Below are positions 1 through 4,843 of a stretch of DNA of 5,427 bases, piece after piece; within the stretch, counting starts at the first letter, position 1; each line of letters starts with the position of its first letter. Where the stretch lies: NCBI GenBank assembly GCA_003155175.1, contig PMFP01000086.1, positions 228 to 5,654 of the forward strand, given 5' to 3'. The position numbers and the translations under genes were made by a program. The stretch comes from Vulcanimicrobiota bacterium. Lineage in GTDB: Bacteria > Vulcanimicrobiota > Vulcanimicrobiia > Vulcanimicrobiales > Vulcanimicrobiaceae. The notes beneath the pieces were generated by a model. That model did no database searches and was not told the DNA's origin. It saw only the letters and a program-made list of their open reading frames with translations.

Positions 1-387
1 TTGCCGAGCGCCACGGCGGCTCCGGTCACGCCGGCACCGGCCCACGCGACTCCGCCCGCACCCGCCGCCGCGCCGTTGGCGTCCGGAGCCGGAGCGTCCG
101 GCGGAGCCGCCGGCGCGGAAGCGGTCGTGCGTTCGTACCTAAGCGCCCTCTCGCGCGGCGATAACGCGACCGCCGCGACGTATCTGACCAACGGCTCTCC
201 GAGCGAAACGTTCATGGGGCCGACCGCGCAGATCGTTTCGGTGCAGGCCAAGCCCGGCGGAACTCCGGGGGTGTACAAAGTCGGCGCCGACATCAAAGCG
301 TCCGGCGGCGAATACTACTCGACGTTCATGGTCGAGCCCGGCCCCAGCGGCTACCAGATCTACGACCACTACACCATCAAGCCGTAG
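1..387 (+). CDS. Hypothetical protein, C-terminal part: Ala/Pro-rich linker plus small NTF2-like domain (5'-partial)
   Basis: The reading frame is open from the first base to a TAG stop at 385-387. The TTG at position 1 is in frame, but I do not take it as the start, because the first 40 residues are a low-complexity Ala/Pro/Gly tract typical of a linker between an upstream (often membrane or zinc-ribbon) part and a folded domain. Residues from about 41 to 128 look folded. They open with a helix 'VVRSYLSALSRGD' and an 'ATAATYL' segment, followed by alternating strand-like stretches ending 'YQIYDHYTIKP'. This pattern resembles NTF2-like or DUF4878-type extracytoplasmic domains, in which a helix containing 'A..yl.al..gd...A' precedes a curved sheet. 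No catalytic motif is visible. The gene is convergent with the DUF4760-like gene, with only 8 bp between the stops. Function is unknown, and the NTF2-like reading is an inference from pattern alone. Confidence 0.6.
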   Translation: MPSATAAPVTPAPAHATPPAPAAAPLASGAGASGGAAGAEAVVRSYLSALSRGDNATAATYLTNGSPSETFMGPTAQIVSVQAKPGGTPGVYKVGADIKASGGEYYSTFMVEPGPSGYQIYDHYTIKP

Positions 388-395
388 CATCGCCC

Positions 396-989
396 TCACG
401 TAGCGAGCGTCGCCGCGTACCGTTCGTCGTCGGCTTGCCAGCGGTTCGGGACATCGATGCGCCGGACGCCGGGGGGATAGTTTCCGCCCGCGTGCGCGGC
501 TTGCCAATCTTGCGAGAGGACCGCAAGATATTCGAAATTCTCCCAAATCGCGCTGCCGTAGTGCGCGCGCAGGATCGCGGTCATGTCGCCGAGCGCGCTC
601 CATGCGTCTATCACCAGCTGCGAGTGGATGTCGAGCAGGTGTTGGCGATCGACGAGGCCCGTCTTGGCGAGAACGCCGATGTTCTCGTAGGAATTACCGA
701 CGATTTCAGCGTCGGAAATCATCCCGTTGAACTCGGCGGTTCTTGCCGTCCTGTTCGCGACCTGATAGCGAAACGCCGGATCCTGCATCTTGGCCGGCAG
801 CTCGCTGTAGACGAAGTGCGTCGCCCGAACGAATTGCGGCGTTTCTTGACTCGCGCGAATCTCCGTCAGCGCCGTGATCTGGTTGGCTCCGCGCATTTGA
901 CGGAGCTGGTAGATTGCGGCGATCGCGGTTCCCGTGATGACGAACAGCGTGCCGAGCGTCGCCAGGGTATTGAGCAGCTCCAGATTCAT
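396..989 (-). CDS. DUF4760-like single-pass membrane protein
   Basis: This encodes 197 residues. I chose the ATG at 987-989 because a perfect GGAGGT (minus strand of 994-999) sits 4 bases upstream. The in-frame ATG at 1017-1019 has no such site and lies inside a hairpin stem. The N-terminus (about residues 3-28, 'LELLNTLATLGTLFVITGT' onward) is one hydrophobic segment, followed by 'YQLRQMRGANQ', giving a basic cytoplasmic boundary. The soluble part carries hallmarks I associate with DUF4760: an 'A.TEIRAS' helix, 'DPAFRYQVANRTAR', 'VGNSYENIGVLAKTGLVD', a central Trp ('DAWSALGD'), and the terminal 'IWENFEYLAVLSQDW'. Proteins of this kind have no established function and no catalytic residues are evident. 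It lies 63 bp downstream of the anti-sigma-like gene on the same strand, so it could be read through from that pair or transcribed separately. The family assignment is from memory of the pattern, not from a search. Confidence 0.75.
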   Translation of the reverse strand: MNLELLNTLATLGTLFVITGTAIAAIYQLRQMRGANQITALTEIRASQETPQFVRATHFVYSELPAKMQDPAFRYQVANRTARTAEFNGMISDAEIVGNSYENIGVLAKTGLVDRQHLLDIHSQLVIDAWSALGDMTAILRAHYGSAIWENFEYLAVLSQDWQAAHAGGNYPPGVRRIDVPNRWQADDERYAATLAT

Positions 990-993
990 CAGA

Positions 994-999
994 ACCTCC
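994..999 (-). promoter_or_regulatory. Strong Shine-Dalgarno site that sets the DUF4760-like start
   Basis: The minus strand reads GGAGGT, then four bases (TCTG), then ATG. This is the best ribosome binding site in the window. It decides in favour of the start at 989 over the in-frame ATG 30 bases upstream. Confidence 0.8.
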
Positions 1000-1006
1000 G
1001 CAAGAT

Positions 1007-1021
1007 GGATGGCGTCCATCC
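1007..1021 (-). other. Short perfect inverted repeat in the leader of the DUF4760-like gene
   Basis: The minus strand reads GGATGG-ACG-CCATCC, a 6-bp perfect stem with a 3-base loop. It lies 7 bases before the GGAGGT ribosome binding site. No T-run follows, so it does not look like an intrinsic terminator. It may be a small leader hairpin or chance; a role is not established. Confidence 0.35.
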
Positions 1022-1052
1022 GTCGATTCTGTCAGCGGGCCGCAGACACTTT

Positions 1053-1730
1053 TCAGTTTCGCGCGGGCGGAGGCGCTGGAGCGTTAACGGCTCCCATTGC
1101 GGCCTTTATTCTGGCCAGCTGCGATCCGGTTAAGGCGTGGGTTGCGACGATGAAATCCTGATCGCCTACGTGCCAAACCTGGGCCGCGAATTTCTCTAGG
1201 TGGACCTTCGCTTCCGGAGACGCGGAATCGCCGGCGACGAAAATCGGTTCGAGGTACGTCTTGTGACTCGCTTTATGCAATTCGAAGTACACCGGACCGC
1301 GCGGCGTTTCGTATTCAAAGGTGAACACGTCTGGAACTGCGGTCGTCACGCTCTTAAGTACGGCGTCTGTGGGCAGACCCGCCGGAAGTACCATCGCGAA
1401 GGATGCCTCGCGGCGAGCTTGTTGTAGCGTAATGAATCCCCCCGAGTGAAATACCATGCGGTCCACGGGAATGCCCATGGCGTGCAACTGAACTAGAGTA
1501 TCCTGCTTCACGGAGTCGGGAATGACCGTGTATGCGATCGCGGCGCACGGGACCAAGATTAAACCAAGCGCCAGTGCGCGGAGCGGATTCCGACGCGCCG
1601 TCGTCTGAAGCGGCAGGACGGTTCGGCCGCGTATTGCCGCGGCGTCAAACTCGGGAACCCGTATTGTTCCCACGTAGCTCGAAACTGCGGATTTCAAGGT
1701 TTGCTCGTTAAGCACGGGTGCGTACCTCAT
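1053..1730 (-). CDS. Putative membrane anti-sigma factor with DUF4367-like outer domain
   Basis: This encodes 225 residues from the ATG at 1728-1730, overlapping the sigma gene by 23 bp. An alternative GTG at 1713-1715 gives 220 residues and an 8-bp overlap, and it has a GAGGT 8 bases upstream, so the exact start is open. Residues 1-49 are a short, polar and basic N-terminus that would lie in the cytoplasm and contact the sigma factor. Residues 50-71 ('LRALALGLILVPCAAIAYTV') are one membrane segment. The rest is extracytoplasmic: 'LQQARREASFAMVLPAGLP', 'FTFEYETPRGPVYFEL', 'AAQVWHVGDQDFIVATHAL' and a last helix 'SQLARIKAAMG'. That order matches the DUF4367 pattern found in membrane partners of sigma factors (an 'A...f...lP..LP' start, a Tyr-containing strand, and a 'W..g...y.l' strand before a final helix). 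No HxxxCxxC zinc motif is present; the only Cys I see, C62, is in the membrane segment. The sigma-partner role rests mainly on overlap and topology. Confidence 0.7.
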   Translation of the reverse strand: MRYAPVLNEQTLKSAVSSYVGTIRVPEFDAAAIRGRTVLPLQTTARRNPLRALALGLILVPCAAIAYTVIPDSVKQDTLVQLHAMGIPVDRMVFHSGGFITLQQARREASFAMVLPAGLPTDAVLKSVTTAVPDVFTFEYETPRGPVYFELHKASHKTYLEPIFVAGDSASPEAKVHLEKFAAQVWHVGDQDFIVATHALTGSQLARIKAAMGAVNAPAPPPARN

Positions 1731-2265
1731 CGGATAGTGGTGTTGCTGACGGCGACGTGTCGAGGAGTTGTTTGAGCCGGCGCCGCGCGATCGCGAGACG
1801 AAACCGAACCGTCGCGGACGGAATTCCCATAACGCTGCCGATCTCGCGGCTCGTGAGATTTGCGTAATATCGGAGAAGAACGAGTACGCGCATGTCGTGC
1901 GGCAGGCGTCCAAGGGCGGCGCCTACGTCGAGCGATTCCTCGATATCCGGGGCGGTTGCGGCCTTAGAGACAAGGGTTTCAACAAGCGCGTCCACGTGCG
2001 GTTGCTTTCGGGCCGTCTCTTGCGCGCAGCGCACGACCACCCGGTAGAGCCACGCTCGGTAACTTCCCACCGATCGCAAGGCGCCGATGTGCCGGTAGGT
2101 TGTGGCGCACGCGTCTTGAGCTGCGTCCTGCGCCAGCGCCCGGTCCCTCAGAATACCGAAGGCGATTCGATACGCTTCGGGCCACCAGGCCTCAAGCAGG
2201 GCGTCCATGTGGGAGGCATCCCCTCGGATCGCACCGTCGACCAAGTCGGCGAGGCGGTCGCTCAC
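1708..2265 (-). CDS. ECF-type RNA polymerase sigma factor
   Basis: This encodes 185 residues ending in TAA at 1708-1710. It would direct core RNA polymerase to a small set of promoters, probably including its own. Region 2 spans about residues 5-88: 'LVDGAIRGD', 'YRIAFGILRDRALAQDAAQDA' (the helix that contacts core polymerase and the -10 element) and 'YRAWLYRVVVRCAQETARK'. A variable linker follows (about 89-115). Region 4 (about 117-168) contains 'LPHDMRVLVLLRYYANLTS', then the helix-turn-helix 'REIGSVMGIPSATVRFRLA' that reads the -35 element, and the basic 'RRRLKQLL'. Length and the two-domain layout are normal for ECF factors; there is no extra C-terminal domain. I start it at the GTG at 2263-2265 because this keeps region 2 complete; the only site-like sequence upstream is a weak GGGAC. 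The frame stays open far upstream, but there it is only a shadow of actP. The stop overlaps the next gene, which suggests translational coupling with its putative anti-sigma partner. Confidence 0.9.
   Translation of the reverse strand: MSDRLADLVDGAIRGDASHMDALLEAWWPEAYRIAFGILRDRALAQDAAQDACATTYRHIGALRSVGSYRAWLYRVVVRCAQETARKQPHVDALVETLVSKAATAPDIEESLDVGAALGRLPHDMRVLVLLRYYANLTSREIGSVMGIPSATVRFRLAIARRRLKQLLDTSPSATPLSDEVRTRA
1724..1728 (-). promoter_or_regulatory. Candidate ribosome binding site for an alternative GTG start of the anti-sigma gene
   Basis: GAGGT on the minus strand lies inside the end of the sigma gene, 8 bases before an in-frame GTG at 1713-1715. The upstream ATG at 1728-1730 has no recognisable site before it. 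This leaves the N-terminus of the anti-sigma protein uncertain by five residues. Confidence 0.4.
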
Positions 2266-2297
2266 GTTCGTCCCAACTCTCGATCTGCATCCATACC

Positions 2298-2326
2298 GTA
2301 GAGAGGGAATTCGACTCGAAAGTGTT
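2298..2326 (-). promoter_or_regulatory. Possible ECF-type promoter for the sigma / anti-sigma pair
   Basis: In the 80-bp gap between actP and the sigma gene, the minus strand carries AACACT (2321-2326), a 17-base spacer and CTCTAC (2298-2303). An AAC-type -35 and a CTA-containing -10 at this spacing are what an autoregulated ECF promoter would look like. The transcript would begin about 25 bases before the GTG start. The spacer contains a perfect 11-base inverted repeat, TTCGA-G-TCGAA (2310-2320). With no second promoter to compare, this remains a weak prediction. Confidence 0.22.
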
Positions 2327-2345
2327 GGCGGCGAAGTACGCGCGA

Positions 2346-4022
2346 CTAGATTTCTGCGCCGAGGCCCGTGTTGGCTCGGACCTGCAGTTGCGCGAAGGCG
2401 CTCTCGGATTCGGGATCGCGTGCGGCGAGCGTGCCGATGATGGCGCCCAGGAACCCCAGCGGTATCGAGATCAGCCCCGGGTTGCTCAGCGGGAAGAGCG
2501 GCGCGTGCGCGATGAGGTGCGGGAACGGCGTGCCCGGCGGATCGATGCCCATGACGGCCGGTCCGACGGCGATGAGGAGTAGCGACGACCCCAGTCCCAC
2601 GAGCATGCCGGTCATCGCTCCGGTGCGCGAAAAGCGCTTCCACGAAAGCGCGAAGAGCAGCGGGGGAACGTTCGCGCTGGCCGCGATCGCGAAGGCGAGG
2701 CCGACCAGAAACGCGACGTTGGCGTTGCGCAGTCCGATCGAGAAGAAGATCGCGACGACGCCGAAAACGACGGCGGTCGTTCGAGCCACGAGGACGTGCT
2801 CGCGCTCGTCGCCCTTGCCGTCGCGCACGACGTTTTGCCAAATATCGTGCGCGAACGCCGAGGACGCCGCGATGGTCAGTCCCGCGACGACGGCGAGAAT
2901 CGTTGCGAAGGCCACGGCCGAGACGAAGGCGGTGAGCAACGGGCCGCCGAGTTCCTGGGCCAGCAGCGGCGCGGCCATGTTCGTGTTCTTTTCGGGCACG
3001 ATAAAGCCGTCGCGTCGCAGCTTGGCGTTGAGTTCGGTCGCCTGTTTCGGATGCTGGTTGATGTAGCGGATCGCGTATACGTCGCTGACGTGCTTGCCGA
3101 TGTTGTCTTGCCCGACGAGCAACGCCGCGCCGAGTCCGATCGCGGCCGTCGTCAAATAGAACACGCCGATGAGGACCATCGCCCAGGCCACCGAGGTGCG
3201 CGCCGCTTTGGCGTTGGGAACGGTAAAGAAGCGCATGAGGATGTGCGGCAGCCCCGCGGTTCCGAGCACGAGCGCGACGGCAAGGGAGATCATGTCCCAT
3301 TTTCCCGCGGCGCCGGTGAAGTATCTTCCGGGTTGGAGCAGGTTCACGGGCACCGTATTGGTCGCTTCGCCGGTTTGGACGCGCGTCGCCGCCCCGAGCA
3401 GCGCGTCGAACGAAAAACCGAAGTGTACCATGACCAGGGCCGTCATCGCGAAAACCGTGACCATGAGGAGGCCGGCCTTGATGATCTGAACCCACGTCGT
3501 TGCCAGCATGCCGCCGAAGAGGACGTAGACGAGCATCAAGACGCCGACCACGACGATCGCGGTCGTGTAGCCGATCTGCGGCAAGAGAAACTCGACGATC
3601 GTTCCGGCTCCAACCATCTGCGCGATCATGTAGAAGAGCGTGATCGCCAGCGTCGAGATCGCGGCGACCGCGCGCACGTTGCGGCCGCGAAGCCGGAACG
3701 AAATGACGTCCACCAGCGTGTACTTGCCGGCGTTGCGCAGCGGTTCGGCGATCGCGAACAGCACGAGCAAATACGAGACCAGCCATCCGACGGCAAACAA
3801 GAACCCGTCGAAGCCGTAGAACGCGATGAGACCGGTGATGCCCAGGAACGTCGCGGCCGAAATGTAGTCGCCGGCAATGGCCCAGCCGTTCTGCCAACCG
3901 GCGATCGACCGGTTCGCCGCGTAAAAGCCGCGGCTCGTCGCGCTCTTTCCCGACGCGACGTACGTGACGACGAGCGTGATGGCAACGAAGACCGCGAACA
4001 TGACGACCGTCGTGCGGAACAT
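2346..4022 (-). CDS. actP: Cation/acetate symporter ActP (solute:sodium symporter family)
   Basis: This encodes 558 residues, close to the 549 of E. coli ActP. It is an inner-membrane symporter that drives uptake of acetate and similar short carboxylates with a cation gradient. The sequence follows ActP almost throughout: 'NGWAIAGDYISAATFLGI' (45-62), 'AEPLRNAGKYTLVDV' (92-106), 'YMIAQMVGAG' (131-140), 'VYVLFGGMLATTWVQIIKA' (165-183), 'GTAGLPHILMRFFTV' (254-268), 'SAVAFATILAVVAGLT' (368-383), then 'AASSAFAHD' (385-393) in the helix that contributes to the Na2 site, and 'VAFLVGLAFAIAAS' (436-449). It starts directly with a membrane segment and has no cleavable signal peptide. One loop (305-346) is about 27 residues longer than in E. 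coli ActP. The ATG at 4020-4022 shares one base with the TGA of the DUF485 gene, so the pair is very likely translated together. Substrate preference within the short-chain monocarboxylates cannot be read from sequence. Confidence 0.95.
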   Translation of the reverse strand: MFRTTVVMFAVFVAITLVVTYVASGKSATSRGFYAANRSIAGWQNGWAIAGDYISAATFLGITGLIAFYGFDGFLFAVGWLVSYLLVLFAIAEPLRNAGKYTLVDVISFRLRGRNVRAVAAISTLAITLFYMIAQMVGAGTIVEFLLPQIGYTTAIVVVGVLMLVYVLFGGMLATTWVQIIKAGLLMVTVFAMTALVMVHFGFSFDALLGAATRVQTGEATNTVPVNLLQPGRYFTGAAGKWDMISLAVALVLGTAGLPHILMRFFTVPNAKAARTSVAWAMVLIGVFYLTTAAIGLGAALLVGQDNIGKHVSDVYAIRYINQHPKQATELNAKLRRDGFIVPEKNTNMAAPLLAQELGGPLLTAFVSAVAFATILAVVAGLTIAASSAFAHDIWQNVVRDGKGDEREHVLVARTTAVVFGVVAIFFSIGLRNANVAFLVGLAFAIAASANVPPLLFALSWKRFSRTGAMTGMLVGLGSSLLLIAVGPAVMGIDPPGTPFPHLIAHAPLFPLSNPGLISIPLGFLGAIIGTLAARDPESESAFAQLQVRANTGLGAEI

Positions 4023-4399
4023 CAGGCGCGTTCCGAAGAACGGGGCGGCACGGCGCCCCGTTCACCCCCCTCGCGAACGTTCTTCACGATGTCCGCGGCG
4101 GCGCCGTCAAAGCGGCGAGCTAGCGGCAAGTAAAGCGCGAGCAAGATCCAGGTCGTCGCGAATTGCGCGAGCGCGAGCGCGACGCCGAGCGTGAGATTCC
4201 CCCACACCGGGCGCACCATCGCTTCGGGCCACCAAGCCAGCGCGGCGAAGAACGCGAAGTAGAAGGCCAGAAAAAAGACGATCGCCGGCGTCACGAACGA
4301 TCGCTTCGCGCGCGCCAGCGCTTGAAAATCGGGCGCGGCGGCAACGGCGTCCCACTCGTCCGCCGTCAGGTGGTGATGGTGCGGTTGCGCGGAGTCCAC
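4022..4399 (-). CDS. DUF485 family membrane protein (YjcH-like partner of ActP)
   Basis: This encodes 125 residues and is the usual small companion gene immediately before actP, as in E. coli yjcH-actP. The DUF485 core is clear: a short amphipathic start 'DFQALARAKRSFVTPAIVFFL' (24-44), a first membrane segment to about residue 57, a loop 'WWPEAMVRPVWGNLT' (56-70), a second segment (about 71-93), and a tail 'YLPLARRFDGAAADIV' (90-105). The molecular role of the family is unknown; co-occurrence suggests assembly or modulation of the symporter. The N-terminus has an extra 20 or so residues with a natural run of four His (7-10). The polar C-terminal tail (106-125) is longer than in YjcH and is encoded over a strong DNA hairpin. 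I use the GTG at 4397-4399: the frame has no ATG between it and the upstream in-frame stop of sufU. No ribosome binding site is evident, which fits a leaderless or nearly leaderless message. Confidence 0.88.
   Translation of the reverse strand: MDSAQPHHHHLTADEWDAVAAAPDFQALARAKRSFVTPAIVFFLAFYFAFFAALAWWPEAMVRPVWGNLTLGVALALAQFATTWILLALYLPLARRFDGAAADIVKNVREGGERGAVPPRSSERA
4029..4063 (-). other. Two overlapping, mutually exclusive hairpins just before the actP start
   Basis: In the mRNA sense the first hairpin pairs GAACGGGGCG (4063 to 4054) with CGCCCCGTTC (4047 to 4038), a perfect 10-bp stem around a 6-base loop. The second pairs CGTTC (4042 to 4038) with GAACG (4033 to 4029) around a TTCG loop closed by C-G, the very stable cUUCGg tetraloop type. 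Both need bases 4038-4042, so only one can form at a time. The second covers GGAA (4034 to 4031), the only site-like sequence ahead of the actP ATG (4022). Everything lies inside the coding end of the DUF485 gene. The structures are read directly; a regulatory role is inferred. Confidence 0.55.
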
Positions 4400-4408
4400 G
4401 AAAGCGGG

Positions 4409-4438
4409 ATTATCCCCGGGCGGACGGCTACCTGTCGC
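4409..4438 (-). promoter_or_regulatory. Candidate housekeeping promoter for the DUF485-actP operon
   Basis: In the 48-bp gap after sufU the minus strand has GCGACA (4433-4438), an 18-base spacer and GATAAT (4409-4414), which differs from the consensus -10 at one base. GATAAT ends 9 bases before the GTG start, so transcription would begin about 3 bases ahead of the start codon, giving a nearly leaderless message. This agrees with the lack of a ribosome binding site. The -10 sits inside a perfect inverted repeat, GGGAT-A-ATCCC (4406-4416), which could be a protein-binding site. Confidence 0.4.
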
Positions 4439-4447
4439 GGTGAAAAA

Positions 4448-4843
4448 CTAGCGCTCTTCGTCGGGCCAGCCGGCGATCTCGCCGATGGCCGCGCTCTTGA
4501 GCACGCGCAAGCCCAGCATCGCGCATTTCATGCGCGTCGGGCTGATGCCGATGCCGACGTTTTCGAGCACGACCTCCTTGGAAAGCCGTGCCACGTCCTC
4601 AAGTTTCATGCCGACGACGCTCTCGGTCAGCATCGAGGCCGAAGCCTGGCTTATCGCGCAACCCTTGCCGGAGAAGCGGATGTCGGTGACTTCACCGTTG
4701 CTGCCGACGGCGATCTCCATGCGGATTTCGTCGCCGCAGAGCGGGTTGACGTCTTCGGCGGAAGCGTCGGCGTGCTCCAGGTGCCCGAAGTTGCGCGGAT
4801 TGCGATAGTGATCGAGAATGAAATCCCGGTAGAAGTCGTCCAC
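4448..4843 (-). CDS. sufU: SufU / NifU-like Fe-S scaffold or sulfur-acceptor protein
   Basis: This encodes 131 residues. In systems of this kind SufU takes persulfide sulfur from SufS and passes it on for Fe-S cluster assembly in the cytoplasm, with a zinc ion bound by conserved Cys and Asp. All key residues are present: 'NPLCGDE' (C36, D38), 'GKGCAISQASASM' (C62) and 'TRMKCAMLG' (C107). The Arg-x-Lys-Cys at the last site is the SufU form; IscU has a Lys-x-His-Cys type site. The start 'DDFYRDFILDHYRNPRNFG' is typical. The C62-C107 interval is about 16 residues shorter than in B. subtilis SufU, so the insertion usually used to tell SufU from IscU looks absent. The GTG at 4841-4843 shares one base with the TAG of sufS, so the two are translationally coupled. 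The C-terminus is 'GWPDEER', with TAG at 4448-4450. Confidence 0.93.
   Translation of the reverse strand: MDDFYRDFILDHYRNPRNFGHLEHADASAEDVNPLCGDEIRMEIAVGSNGEVTDIRFSGKGCAISQASASMLTESVVGMKLEDVARLSKEVVLENVGIGISPTRMKCAMLGLRVLKSAAIGEIAGWPDEER

Noticed and set aside
388..395. Bidirectional terminator between the two convergent genes at the left
   Set aside because: The gap is only 8 bp, and I find no stem with a T-run in the flanking 50 bases on either strand.
1024..1045. GC-rich imperfect hairpin after the anti-sigma gene as a terminator
   Set aside because: The stem is broken (a 4-bp outer and a 3-bp inner part) and no T-run follows.
435..1133. Plus-strand open frame antisense to the DUF4760-like gene
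   Set aside because: It has an Arg/Val-rich composition without a domain. The minus-strand gene has a strong ribosome binding site and a coherent membrane protein.
1731..1913. N-terminal extension of the anti-sigma protein to an ATG at 1913
   Set aside because: It would overlap the conserved region 4 of the sigma factor by about 200 bp, and its translation shows no domain.
2262..2294. Ten-codon upstream ORF (ATG at 2294) whose TGA overlaps the GTG start of the sigma gene
   Set aside because: It has no ribosome binding site, and the ATG would lie at or before the transcript start if the candidate promoter at 2298-2326 is right. Probably chance.
2266..4065. Minus-strand frame that would extend the sigma factor by about 600 residues upstream
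   Set aside because: The upstream part is an Arg-rich shadow of actP in a shifted frame. Sigma region 2 begins right after the GTG at 2265.
2796..4133. Plus-strand open frame of 445 codons antisense to actP and the DUF485 gene
   Set aside because: It is an Asp/Arg/His-rich low-complexity translation typical of the antisense frame of a GC-rich gene. No domain is visible, and ActP on the other strand matches its family across nearly the full length.
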